41,695 bases of DNA from Vibrio scophthalmi LMG 19158 (GTDB taxonomy: Bacteria; Pseudomonadota; Gammaproteobacteria; Enterobacterales; Vibrionaceae): contig NZ_AFWE01000079.1 in NCBI RefSeq assembly GCF_000222585.1, positions 1-41,695 on the forward strand, read 5' to 3'. The first letter of the stretch is position 1; every line of letters begins with the position of its first letter. Shown here piece by piece: positions 34,027-41,695 of the stretch. The translations under genes were made by a program, and so were the position numbers. Under the pieces are notes generated by a model. It ran no database searches. It had not been told where the DNA came from and worked only from the letters and a program-made list of their open reading frames with translations.

Positions 34027-35328
34027 TTAAGAATCCTTTTGTTGACGCGGTGGGCGTGAGCGATTTGGTTTGCGATTACCAGAACGAGAACCACCAGTGT
34101 TGGTGCGACGTTGTTGCTGGTTACGCGTGCGCAGACGGATCGGCGCTGGGAGATCTTGGATCAAAGCAGACGAATCGTATTCCGATACAGGAATCGTGTG
34201 CTCGATGTACTCTTCGATCGCTGGAAGATTGATTGCGTATTGTTCACAAGCAAATGTGATTGAGTGGCCACTTGCGCCAGCACGACCAGTACGACCGATG
34301 CGGTGTACGTAATCTTCACAATCGTCAGGTAGATCGTAGTTAAATACGTGTGTTACTTGTGGGATGTGTAGACCACGAGCAGCAACGTCGGTTGCGACTA
34401 GAATGTCAACTTCACCACGAGTAAATTGCTCAAGGATACGTTCACGTTTTTTCTGTGGAACATCACCTGTTAATAGACCAACACGGTGCTTATCTGCCGC
34501 TAGATGACCCCAAATTGAGTCACACATATGCTTGGTATTAGCAAACACGATCGCGCGATCTGGCCATTCTTCTTCAATAATTGTTTGAAGTAGCGCCATT
34601 TTATCTTCGTTAGAAGGATAGAACAGTTCTTCTTGGATACGGTGACCTGTTTTTTGCTCTGGTTCTACAACCACTGGTACAGGTTCATTCATGTGTTCGA
34701 AGGCTAATTCTTGCACGCGGTACGATAGCGTTGCAGAGAACATCATGTTCAAACGTTCTTTTGGCTCAGGCATACGACGGAACAAGAAACGAATGTCCTT
34801 GATAAAGCCAAGGTCAAACATGCGATCCGCTTCATCTAATACGACAACTTGAATGTGGTTTAGATTAAACACGCGTTGCTTGTAGAAATCGATGATACGA
34901 CCCGTCGTACCAATTAAGATATCTACGCCTTGCTCTAGTTTGGTCACCTGCTTTTCGTAGCTTTCGCCACCGTAAGCTAATGCCGCCTTGATGCCTGTGC
35001 TGGCAATCAGCGGTTCAGCATCATTAAAGATCTGAATCGCCAACTCGCGAGTTGGAGCCATGATGATGGCACGTGGCTGATTAGGTTTGCGGCCTTCATG
35101 CTCAGGTGTCGTCAGTAGGTGGTTAAAAGTAGCAGTAAGGAACGCTAACGTCTTACCAGTACCCGTTTGGGCCTGGCCTGCAATATCACGGCCGGAGAGC
35201 AGGACCGGCAACGCCTGTGCTTGGATAGGGGTACAAAACTCGAACCCTTTTTGCTCCAAACCCTTTGTAACTTGGGGGTTAAGCCCCAAATCGGCGAACT
35301 TTTGCTCTGTGATGTGCGTCTTTTTCAT
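34027..35328 (-). CDS. rhlB: DEAD-box ATP-dependent RNA helicase RhlB
   Basis: This 433-residue helicase unwinds RNA in the RNA degradosome together with RNase E and PNPase. Seen are the Q motif [11 protein letters not shown] (31-41), Walker A AQTGTGKT (53-60), APTRELA (91-97), the DEAD box at 165-168 ([10 protein letters not shown]), SAT, and the C-terminal [12 protein letters not shown] and [10 protein letters not shown]. The C-terminal tail (about 395-433) is Arg/Gln/Asn-rich, suited to RNA binding. It is divergent from trxA and precedes gppA, as in E. coli. Confidence 0.97.
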   Translation of the reverse strand: MKKTHITEQKFADLGLNPQVTKGLEQKGFEFCTPIQAQALPVLLSGRDIAGQAQTGTGKTLAFLTATFNHLLTTPEHEGRKPNQPRAIIMAPTRELAIQIFNDAEPLIASTGIKAALAYGGESYEKQVTKLEQGVDILIGTTGRIIDFYKQRVFNLNHIQVVVLDEADRMFDLGFIKDIRFLFRRMPEPKERLNMMFSATLSYRVQELAFEHMNEPVPVVVEPEQKTGHRIQEELFYPSNEDKMALLQTIIEEEWPDRAIVFANTKHMCDSIWGHLAADKHRVGLLTGDVPQKKRERILEQFTRGEVDILVATDVAARGLHIPQVTHVFNYDLPDDCEDYVHRIGRTGRAGASGHSITFACEQYAINLPAIEEYIEHTIPVSEYDSSALIQDLPAPIRLRTRNQQQRRTNTGGSRSGNRKPNRSRPPRQQKDS

Positions 35329-35439
35329 CGCTATAGAATATCAGCTTAAGCTTGCAATACGAAAGTAAATACATTCCAATAGGGCATCTCAATACTGGTT
35401 ATCATCCAACCAGTTCCGAAAAATACAGTGGAGTGGACG

Positions 35440-35766
35440 ATGAGTGATAATATTTTGCAGCTAACTGATGAAGGTTTTGAAAACGACGTAATCAATGCTG
35501 CAGGCCCAGTTCTTGTTGATTTTTGGGCAGAATGGTGTGGTCCTTGTAAGATGATTGCCCCAATTCTTGACGAAATCTCAGAAGAGTACGCAGGCAAGCT
35601 CACTATCGGTAAACTAAATATCGATCAAAATGCTGGCACGCCACCAAAATTTGGTATTCGCGGTATTCCAACGTTACTACTCTTCAAAGACGGTAGCGTA
35701 GCAGCAACGAAAGTTGGCGCTCTGTCTAAAACTCAGTTGAAAGAGTTTTTGGACGCTAATCTGTAA
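35440..35766 (+). CDS. trxA: Thioredoxin 1
   Basis: This 108-residue cytosolic protein reduces disulfides and supplies electrons to ribonucleotide reductase and others. The active site WCGPCK has C33 and C36; the conserved cis-proline lies in [14 protein letters not shown]. Length equals E. coli TrxA (109). The frame begins at a GTG at 35428, but the ATG at 35440 (MSDNILQL) is correct: GGAG lies 6 nt before it. It is divergent from rhlB and followed by its own terminator and rho. Confidence 0.97.
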   Translation: MSDNILQLTDEGFENDVINAAGPVLVDFWAEWCGPCKMIAPILDEISEEYAGKLTIGKLNIDQNAGTPPKFGIRGIPTLLLFKDGSVAATKVGALSKTQLKEFLDANL

Positions 35767-35783
35767 TACTCGCTGTTAAATAG

Positions 35784-35820
35784 AACCGTACATTTTTATC
35801 AATGTGCGGTTTTGTTTTTG
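35784..35820 (+). terminator. Intrinsic terminator after trxA
   Basis: AACCGTACATT and AATGTGCGGTT form an 11-bp stem with one T-G pair and a 6-nt loop, followed by TTGTTTTT. It separates trxA from the rho leader. Confidence 0.88.
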
Positions 35821-35969
35821 AACGGCAACAAAAGATAGACTAGGCTAGTATTTAGTGCTAATTTATCGCACGTAAATTAAACAAGTATTCTCTTCTTGGT
35901 CGATCCAGAGACCGAATCCATCTTAACTACAAAACAGATCCTATTTTGACTAAACAAGCATCTACCACC

Positions 35970-37229
35970 ATGAATCTAACAGAACTGAAGAACAGACCTG
36001 TTTCTGATCTTGTCAAACTTGGCGAAAGCTTGGGCCTTGAAAACCTTGCTCGTCTAAGAAAACAAGACATCATCTTTGCCATCCTAAAAGCGCATGCAAA
36101 AAGCGGTGAAGATATTTTTGGCGATGGGGTTCTGGAAATTCTACAAGACGGTTTTGGTTTCCTTCGTAGCGCGGACAGCTCTTACCTTGCTGGTCCTGAC
36201 GATATCTACGTATCACCAAGTCAAATTCGTCGTTTCAACCTACGTACAGGTGATTCGATTGCCGGAAAAATTCGCCCACCAAAAGATGGCGAACGTTACT
36301 TTGCTCTACTGAAAGTAAATACGGTAAACCACGACAAGCCAGATAACGCACGTAACAAAATCCTGTTCGAAAACCTTACTCCTCTGCATGCCAATGAGCG
36401 CATGGTTATGGAACGTGGTAACGGCGCAACAGAAGATATTACGGCTCGTATCCTTGATTTGGCTTCACCAATTGGTAAAGGTCAACGTGGTTTGATTGTT
36501 GCTCCGCCAAAAGCGGGTAAAACAATGTTGCTGCAAAATATTGCACAAAGCATTGCTTACAATCACCCAGAATGTGAATTAATGGTACTTCTTATCGACG
36601 AACGTCCAGAAGAAGTAACTGAGATGCAACGTCTTGTAAAAGGCGAAGTGATTGCATCAACCTTCGATGAACCAGCATCTCGTCACGTACAAGTGGCAGA
36701 AATGGTTATCGAAAAAGCAAAACGTCTTGTTGAACACAAGAAAGACGTGGTTATCCTGCTTGACTCGATTACTCGTCTAGCACGTGCTTACAACACCGTC
36801 GTTCCTTCATCAGGTAAAGTTCTAACGGGTGGTGTGGATGCAAACGCACTGCATCGTCCAAAGCGTTTCTTCGGTGCGGCACGTAACGTAGAAGAAGGCG
36901 GTAGCTTAACCATCATCGCAACGGCACTAGTTGATACTGGTTCTAAGATGGATGAAGTAATCTATGAAGAGTTTAAAGGTACAGGTAACATGGAACTGCA
37001 CCTAAACCGTAAGATTGCTGAAAAGCGTGTATTCCCAGCGATTGATTTCAACCGCTCAGGTACTCGTCGTGAAGAGCTATTGACTAAGACTGACGAACTA
37101 CAAAAAATGTGGATTCTGCGTAAGATTGTTCACCCAATGGGCGAAACAGATGCAATGGAATTTCTCATTGATAAACTTGCGATGACGAAGACCAACGATG
37201 AGTTCTTCGATGCGATGCGTCGCCAGTAA
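35970..37229 (+). CDS. rho: Transcription termination factor Rho
   Basis: This 419-residue hexameric RNA helicase ends transcription at C-rich sites. Near-identity with E. coli Rho is obvious: [40 protein letters not shown], the primary RNA site [36 protein letters not shown], Walker [15 protein letters not shown] near 173-186, Walker [17 protein letters not shown] near 259-274, and the R-loop [19 protein letters not shown]. The frame reaches back to a TTG at 35946, but MNLTELK at 35970 is the universal start. Between the trxA terminator and rho lies a 150-nt leader with C-rich patches, where Rho autoregulation would act. Confidence 0.98.
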   Translation: MNLTELKNRPVSDLVKLGESLGLENLARLRKQDIIFAILKAHAKSGEDIFGDGVLEILQDGFGFLRSADSSYLAGPDDIYVSPSQIRRFNLRTGDSIAGKIRPPKDGERYFALLKVNTVNHDKPDNARNKILFENLTPLHANERMVMERGNGATEDITARILDLASPIGKGQRGLIVAPPKAGKTMLLQNIAQSIAYNHPECELMVLLIDERPEEVTEMQRLVKGEVIASTFDEPASRHVQVAEMVIEKAKRLVEHKKDVVILLDSITRLARAYNTVVPSSGKVLTGGVDANALHRPKRFFGAARNVEEGGSLTIIATALVDTGSKMDEVIYEEFKGTGNMELHLNRKIAEKRVFPAIDFNRSGTRREELLTKTDELQKMWILRKIVHPMGETDAMEFLIDKLAMTKTNDEFFDAMRRQ

Positions 37230-37244
37230 TTTCGTTATTTAAAA

Positions 37245-37277
37245 AACGCCACCGTCATTACGGTGGCGTTTTTGTTT
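37245..37277 (+). terminator. Intrinsic terminator after rho
   Basis: AACGCCACCG and CGGTGGCGTT form a perfect 10-bp stem with a TCATTA loop, followed by TTTTTGTTT. Confidence 0.93.
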
Positions 37278-37331
37278 GCATTCTATTTAGGCAAAGAGCA
37301 CAATGAATGCAAATGTTACAAGGAGGTTAAC

Positions 37332-38330
37332 ATGCAACAAGGAATGTTGTCGTCGCTTCTCCTATCCATATTATTGGCATTGGGAATGACCAATGCTGTT
37401 GCGACGGAAATGCCACCTGAAAAGGTAGAGCTCTGGCTACAGAGTGATCATATGCATGACAAAGTCGCTGAATTACTCTTGCATGTTGTTGAGGATGATC
37501 TCGACAGTCTTAATTTTTCCCTACAAAGATTAGCGTTTCCTCAACAAGAGGTAGCACGTTACCTATTGCTAAAAAAACTCGAACAGCAAGAGTTTATCCT
37601 CACCCCTAAAATGGCTATTTTTGTTGAGCAACAAAAAGTAATGGTGCCGACTTACCAAGTTCTCGAGCGGGGCGATGGTTACGAATTTAGTATCCCTGCA
37701 TTTAACTTCCCAGCAATCGCGAGTCGATTACTTAAGCGTTGGAAGCAAGATCAATCCACCCTTGATTTTGTTATGCAAGCTGAACGAAAAGAGCTTGAAC
37801 TGCGCCATTGGTTAACGGAAGGGTCGGATTACCAGCGTCAAACGCGAGAAAAACTTTTTGTTCGCGAGCTTGATAGCCTCTCTTTAGAAGCGGTGGATTC
37901 TTTGGTGCAGCAATTAACTCAAGAAGTTGTCGTGAGTTGGTTGCCTTCATCGGAAGTTATGGTTCGCCTAGCTCAAGTGAGCGAAGATCCGCAGGTCTAT
38001 AAATTGGTGTGGTTAATGAAAGTTGATCATCACAGCCAGAATGAATTAAGTCGGTTGGCTAAAGTAGGGGATACCTTTGCTCAGCAGCAGATCATGCAAG
38101 CGGCCAATAACCCCAATTTACGCCAGCAAGCGCTGACTGAACTGACACGTATCAAGCCGATGAGCCAAGAAGTTAAAGCGTTTTTAGTTACCAGAATGAG
38201 CAATAGTGATGAGGTTTCTTTTGTTGCTGGCCAACTGGCCCAACAAGGTTATTCAACATGGTTATCTGAGCTGGTATCTAACGATAAAAAAGTGAAGCGT
38301 GGTGCGATTTTGAAGGTTCTTAGTCAATAG
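37332..38330 (+). CDS. Exported helical protein of unknown function
   Basis: This 332-residue protein was not recognised. A signal peptide is likely (MQQGMLSSLLLSILLALGMTNAVA, cleavage before TEMPPEK). The mature part is mostly alpha-helical and Gln/Leu-rich. The C-terminal third (about 205-332: EVMVRLAQVSEDPQVYKLVWLMK, ELSRLAKVGDTFAQQQIMQAANNPNLRQQALTELTRI, VKRGAILKVLSQ) has the length periodicity of HEAT-type repeats. The frame begins upstream at 37263, but ATG 37332 is chosen since a near-perfect AGGAGG sits at 5-nt spacing. It stands alone between rho and ubiD. A periplasmic binding or scaffold role is only a guess. Confidence 0.8.
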   Translation: MQQGMLSSLLLSILLALGMTNAVATEMPPEKVELWLQSDHMHDKVAELLLHVVEDDLDSLNFSLQRLAFPQQEVARYLLLKKLEQQEFILTPKMAIFVEQQKVMVPTYQVLERGDGYEFSIPAFNFPAIASRLLKRWKQDQSTLDFVMQAERKELELRHWLTEGSDYQRQTREKLFVRELDSLSLEAVDSLVQQLTQEVVVSWLPSSEVMVRLAQVSEDPQVYKLVWLMKVDHHSQNELSRLAKVGDTFAQQQIMQAANNPNLRQQALTELTRIKPMSQEVKAFLVTRMSNSDEVSFVAGQLAQQGYSTWLSELVSNDKKVKRGAILKVLSQ

Positions 38331-38420
38331 AGAGTCGTAATACCCATATATAAAACAGGGATCGGAGATCTCTGTTTGTTTGATATACTGCATGCAGTTT
38401 AACCAGCCATTAGAAGAACT

Positions 38421-40265
38421 ATGAGTTTTAAGGACTTGCGCGAATTTGTTGACCAGCTTGAGAAGCTTGGAAAATTAAAACGCATTACTCACCCGATTGA
38501 TCCCCATTATGAAATGACAGAAATCAGTGACCGCGTACTACGTGCCGGCGGGCCTGCTTTGTTGTTTGAAAATCCGATTGGTTACGATTATCCGGTACTC
38601 ACCAACTTATTTGGCACACCAGAACGCGTTGCGATTGGGATGGGACGGTCTGAGGTGAAAGAGCTACGTGAAGTTGGCAAATTACTGGCGTACTTGAAAG
38701 AGCCAGAGCCACCGCGTGGTTTTAAAGATGCGCTTGATAAGCTGCCGGTCTTTAAACAAGTCCTTAATATGCCGGCTAAACGCTTACGTAAAGCACCTTG
38801 TCAGGAGATTGTTTGGCAAGGTGAAGAGATTGATCTTGATAAAATTCCGGTGATGAGTTGCTGGCAAGACGATGTAGCTCCTTTGCTTACGTGGGGTTTA
38901 ACGATCACCAAAGGACCGAATAAAAAGCGTCAGAATCTCGGTATTTATCGCCAGCAAAAAATTGGTAAAAACAAGATCATCATGCGTTGGCTTGCTCATC
39001 GTGGTGGTGCGTTAGATCTGCGTGATTGGATGGAAACAAATCCCGGAGAGCGATTCCCTGTCTCGGTGGCATTTGGTGCCGATCCTGCAACGATTCTTGG
39101 CGCGGTGACGCCTGTTCCAGATAGTTTATCGGAATACGCATTTGCGGGGCTGTTGCGTGGCAGCCGTACTGAAGTTGTAAAATCACTGAGTAACGACCTT
39201 GATGTACCAGCCAGTGCGGAAATGGTGTTTGAAGGTTATATCGATCCACAAGAGTTTGCTGATGAAGGTCCGTATGGCGATCACACTGGCTACTACAACG
39301 AAAAAGAAAAACATCACGTCTTTACAATTACGCACATCACTATGCGTCAGCAGCCTATTTACCACAGTACTTACACTGGTCGCCCGCCGGATGAGCCAGC
39401 GGTATTGGGGGTAGCATTAAATGAAGTCTTTGTTCCGATTTTGCAAAAGCAATTTCCCGAGATAGAAGATTTCTATTTACCCCCAGAGGGCTGCTCATAT
39501 CGTATGGCGGTTGTGACGCTAAAGAAACAATACCCTGGGCATGCTAAGCGCGTGATGATGGGAGTGTGGTCTTTCTTGCGTCAATTCATGTATACCAAAT
39601 TTGTCATTGTGTGTGATGAGTCAGTTAATGCGCGCAATTGGGATGAAGTCGTGCAAGCAATGACCAGCAACATGGATCCTGTGCGTGACACGTTGTTGAT
39701 TGAGCATACGCCGATTGACTCGTTGGACTTTGCTTCACCAGTTGTTGGGCTTGGGTCAAAAATTGGTTGGGATGCGACGATAAAGTGGCAAGCCGAACTT
39801 GCCTCAAGTGTTGCTGAGTCAAAAGGTGAGTTATTCGATCCAGATGCGATTCTTGAACAGATAAAATTGGCGAACCCAATCATTCGTGACATCTATCTGC
39901 CTCAAGGCGCACTATGTGGGCAAATGGTATTGGTTTCGATTGATAAGCAAAATCCGGGTGAAGGACAACAGGTGATAGCTGCGATATGGTCGCATTTATC
40001 TTCGCTGGTCGATCCTAAGTTTATCGTAGTATGCGATGATGATGTGAACATTCGCGATTGGAATGATGTCATATGGGCTGTGACCACTCGGATGGATCCT
40101 GCGCGTGATAGCAGACTTGATCGTGATGCTGATGTTGGGCGCATTGCTTTGGATGCAACCAATAAACTCGGTGATGAAGCTTCTCGCGAGTGGGGGATAC
40201 CCATTAAGAAAGATCCACTGTTGGTCGAAAAAATCGATGCAATATGGCATCAATTAGGACTGTAA
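38421..40265 (+). CDS. ubiD: 4-hydroxy-3-polyprenylbenzoate decarboxylase, enlarged form
   Basis: This enzyme removes the carboxyl group of 3-polyprenyl-4-hydroxybenzoate in ubiquinone synthesis, using prenylated FMN made by UbiX. Seen are the N-terminal [17 protein letters not shown], the prFMN region [19 protein letters not shown] (172-190), and the catalytic acid cluster [14 protein letters not shown] (279-292). At 614 residues it is about 117 longer than E. coli UbiD (497). The extra length comes from a second copy of the C-terminal module: residues 350-425 (FYLPPEG through [18 protein letters not shown]) and 490-565 (IYLPQGA through [18 protein letters not shown]) align end to end. The second copy is the one that resembles the E. 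coli C-terminus most. It overlaps the next gene by 1 nt (TAATG). Confidence 0.95.
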   Translation: MSFKDLREFVDQLEKLGKLKRITHPIDPHYEMTEISDRVLRAGGPALLFENPIGYDYPVLTNLFGTPERVAIGMGRSEVKELREVGKLLAYLKEPEPPRGFKDALDKLPVFKQVLNMPAKRLRKAPCQEIVWQGEEIDLDKIPVMSCWQDDVAPLLTWGLTITKGPNKKRQNLGIYRQQKIGKNKIIMRWLAHRGGALDLRDWMETNPGERFPVSVAFGADPATILGAVTPVPDSLSEYAFAGLLRGSRTEVVKSLSNDLDVPASAEMVFEGYIDPQEFADEGPYGDHTGYYNEKEKHHVFTITHITMRQQPIYHSTYTGRPPDEPAVLGVALNEVFVPILQKQFPEIEDFYLPPEGCSYRMAVVTLKKQYPGHAKRVMMGVWSFLRQFMYTKFVIVCDESVNARNWDEVVQAMTSNMDPVRDTLLIEHTPIDSLDFASPVVGLGSKIGWDATIKWQAELASSVAESKGELFDPDAILEQIKLANPIIRDIYLPQGALCGQMVLVSIDKQNPGEGQQVIAAIWSHLSSLVDPKFIVVCDDDVNIRDWNDVIWAVTTRMDPARDSRLDRDADVGRIALDATNKLGDEASREWGIPIKKDPLLVEKIDAIWHQLGL

Positions 40266-40534
40266 TGGGAAACACAGTTACATTATTACCTAGCCAAGTG
40301 ACGTTTAAAGTCCCGGTCGGGCAAACGATATTGGAAGCAGCGCTCAACAATAATATTAGCTTTCCTCATCGTTGCCAGATTGGTGCATGCGCGATGTGCA
40401 TGTGTAAAAAAGTATCGGGAGAGGTGCATTATGAACTGGAACCGATGCTCACAGAACAAGAACAACAGCAAGGGTGGATATTCTCATGCCTTGCGTATAC
40501 AAAAAGTAATTTAGTCCTTACTTTTGAAGAGTAA
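40265..40534 (+). CDS. Small plant-type [2Fe-2S] ferredoxin
   Basis: This 89-residue cytosolic protein has the plant-type cluster motif C37-x4-C42-x2-C45 (CQIGACAMC) and the distant fourth ligand C75 (IFSCLAY); an extra C47 follows the third ligand. The start ATG at 40265 shares its A with the ubiD stop, so translation is coupled; a longer frame from 40244 would sit inside ubiD. It lies 14 nt before fre. The ferredoxin plus flavin reductase pair resembles, in two chains, the fused reductases of the AscD/CDP-glucoseen reductase type. It may shuttle electrons from Fre to an oxygenase or to UbiD-pathway enzymes; the partner is not known. Confidence 0.92.
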   Translation: MGNTVTLLPSQVTFKVPVGQTILEAALNNNISFPHRCQIGACAMCMCKKVSGEVHYELEPMLTEQEQQQGWIFSCLAYTKSNLVLTFEE

Positions 40535-40548
40535 GTAAGAGGAAGACC

Positions 40549-41262
40549 ATGAGTATTCAATGCAAAGTAAAGTCGATAGAGTCACTCGCCGCTAATACCT
40601 ATCGCATCCTGCTTCACCCTGAACAGCCAGTTGCTTTTAAAGCGGGCCAATATCTAATGGTCGTGATGGGCGAGAAAGATAAGCGTCCATTCTCAATTGC
40701 GAGTAGCCCTTGTCGCCATGAAGGGGAACTTGAACTGCATATTGGTGCGGCGGAGCAAAATGCTTACGCGCATGAAGTGGTTGAAGCTATGAAAACCGCG
40801 TTGGCTGATGGTTCATCGATTACTGTAGATGCGCCTCATGGCGATGCATGGGTAAAAGAAGAGAGCGAACGTCCTTTATTATTGATTGCAGGTGGTACTG
40901 GCTTTAGTTACGTACGTTCGATTTTGGATCATTGCGTCGCACAAAAGAAAGCTAATCCAATCTATCTATACTGGGGAGCGCGCGATAACAGCCAACTTTA
41001 CGCTAAAGATGAACTGATCACCCTATCTGAGCAATACGCGAATGTGCACTTTATTCCGGTTGTTGAACAAGCGCCGGGTGAGTGGGACGGAAAAGTGGGT
41101 AATGTACTAGAGGCGGTAAGCGAAGATTTTGATGTATTAGAAGATTTCGATATCTATATTGCAGGTCGCTTTGAAATGGCTGGTGCTGCACGTGAGCAAT
41201 TTACGCAAAACAAGCAAGCGAGAAGCGACAGAATGTTTGCAGATGCTTACGCTTTTATCTAA
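40549..41262 (+). CDS. fre: NAD(P)H-flavin reductase
   Basis: This 237-residue enzyme reduces free flavins with NAD(P)H, supplying FMNH2 and FADH2 to monooxygenases, ferric reduction and, in luminous vibrios, luciferase. Motifs: the flavin-binding RPFSIASSP (46-54), the nucleotide-binding [16 protein letters not shown] (111-126), and the C-terminal [17 protein letters not shown]. Length fits E. coli Fre (233) and LuxG. The ubiD neighbourhood, and the absence of lux genes, argue for Fre rather than LuxG. AAGAGGAAG precedes the ATG. It is the last gene of ubiD-ferredoxin-fre. Confidence 0.95.
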   Translation: MSIQCKVKSIESLAANTYRILLHPEQPVAFKAGQYLMVVMGEKDKRPFSIASSPCRHEGELELHIGAAEQNAYAHEVVEAMKTALADGSSITVDAPHGDAWVKEESERPLLLIAGGTGFSYVRSILDHCVAQKKANPIYLYWGARDNSQLYAKDELITLSEQYANVHFIPVVEQAPGEWDGKVGNVLEAVSEDFDVLEDFDIYIAGRFEMAGAAREQFTQNKQARSDRMFADAYAFI

Positions 41263-41286
41263 TAGCGCATCATGTCTCTGATGAAA

Positions 41287-41312
41287 AAGAGGGCTTTTAG
41301 CCCTCTTTTTTG
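41287..41312 (+). terminator. Intrinsic terminator after fre
   Basis: AAGAGGGCT and AGCCCTCTT form a stem with a TTT loop, followed by TTTT, 24 nt after the fre stop. Confidence 0.9.
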
Positions 41313-41371
41313 CCTTATTGCTGCTAATTTCATCGGATAGTCACTTTTTCTGAATTAATTTGCAAAAAGGC

Positions 41372-41408
41372 TTGCCAATAAAATCCAGTTACCTATAATG
41401 CGCATCCA
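41372..41408 (+). promoter_or_regulatory. Ribosomal RNA operon promoter P1
   Basis: TTGCCA (41372-41377) and TATAAT (41394-41399) are 16 nt apart. The following GCGCATCCACTGACAGGG is almost the same as the E. coli rrnB P1 start region (GCGCCACCACTGACACGG), including the GC-rich discriminator that makes rrn P1 promoters sensitive to ppGpp; initiation is expected at the A near 41408. An AT-rich UP-like tract lies just upstream. Confidence 0.85.
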
Positions 41409-41487
41409 CTGACAGGGCAGACGCCGCAAGGCTTCAGCGTTAGTCAGAGAGGTGAAAGGTTCCACGAAAATTAAATTGAAAAAGTGT

Positions 41488-41515
41488 TTGACTCTTTCAG
41501 TTATCTCGTTAGAAT
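41488..41515 (+). promoter_or_regulatory. Ribosomal RNA operon promoter P2
   Basis: TTGACT (41488-41493) and TAGAAT (41510-41515) are 16 nt apart, with an A-rich UP-type element at 41468-41486. It lies 116 bp after P1, the usual rrn P1-P2 spacing. Confidence 0.8.
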
Positions 41516-41527
41516 TCACCTCCGCTT

Positions 41528-41559
41528 CGAGAGAAACTCTCGCAGCAAGCTCTTTAACA
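41528..41559 (+). promoter_or_regulatory. rrn antitermination signals boxB and boxA
   Basis: CGAGAG-AAA-CTCTCG (41528-41542) is a boxB-type hairpin, and AGCTCTTTAACA (41548-41559) matches boxA (TGCTCTTTAACA). They recruit the Nus/SuhB antitermination complex. Confidence 0.82.
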
Positions 41560-41695
41560 ATATAAACCTATCAATCTGTGTGGGCACTCGTTGATGATAA
41601 TCCAATAAGTTATTGCTTAGGCAATGACTGTTTCTTCGGAAACAACATTGGGTTCAATGAACTGAGTGACCAATTTGATAACTTCGGTTATCGAG
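41560..41695 (+). other. 16S rRNA leader with three tetraloop hairpins; operon continues past the window
   Basis: The leader after boxA has three short hairpins: ATTGC-TTAG-GCAAT (41612-41625), TGTTTC-TTCG-GAAACA (41629-41644) and GATAAC-TTCG-GTTATC (41677-41692). The conserved 16S 5' end (GAAGAGTTTGATC) is not reached, so the 16S gene lies beyond the right edge. Confidence 0.75.

Noticed and set aside
40549-41262. luxG rather than fre
   Set aside because: The two are homologous, but the ubiD neighbour and the absence of lux genes favour fre.

Overview
The window looks like a stretch of the larger chromosome of a Vibrio or close relative. The grounds are a Vibrionaceae-type set of housekeeping genes (prlC, uvrD, recQ, rarD, gppA-rhlB divergent from trxA-rho, ubiD-fre), roughly 45% G+C by eye, a CsrB-type regulatory RNA with a GacA/VarA-type upstream box, and an rrn promoter region that closely resembles the E. 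coli one. No transposase, phage gene or CRISPR array was found. Genes come in short operons separated by clear intrinsic terminators.

Layout. 1-281: tRNA-His and tRNA-Pro with a terminator. 282-6550: a peptide-type ABC importer operon (a fused double ATPase, a periplasmic binding protein, two permeases). 6690-8815: dgkA-eptA, a lipid A phosphoethanolamine transferase overlapping the diacylglycerol kinase that would recycle its by-product. 8985-12011: two poorly characterised envelope proteins (a SPOR-like protein and a large lipoprotein). 12110-15858: a divergent unit made of a YheO/DauR-type regulator against symporter-metC-ridA, readable as uptake and beta-elimination of a sulfur amino acid with built-in removal of 2-aminoacrylate. 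15977-20804: gor, rlmJ and prlC.

20843-23315 holds the most notable accessory system: a four-gene bufferin (gig-type) cluster, bufA1-bufB-bufC-doxX. It encodes a short exported precursor with four cysteines, a DUF692 multi-iron oxidase, its DUF2063 partner and a DoxX membrane protein, wedged between prlC and uvrD. By homology it makes a post-translationally modified copper-binding peptide. A 13-bp perfect hairpin separates the precursor gene from the enzyme genes.

23546-29215: uvrD with a probable SOS box, a degenerate ERIC-like repeat, a roughly 415-nt csrB RNA on the minus strand with about 28 GGA motifs and a near-palindromic VarA/UvrY box about 170 bp upstream, a LysE exporter, an AraC regulator and rarD. 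29362-32470: recQ with a small overlapping gene, then yhhQ behind a probable preQ1-I riboswitch. 32530-37280: gppA and rhlB divergent from trxA and rho. 37332-41312: an unknown exported protein, an enlarged ubiD whose C-terminal module is duplicated, a small [2Fe-2S] ferredoxin and fre. 41372-41695: tandem promoters P1 and P2, boxB/boxA and leader hairpins of a ribosomal RNA operon whose 16S gene starts beyond the window.
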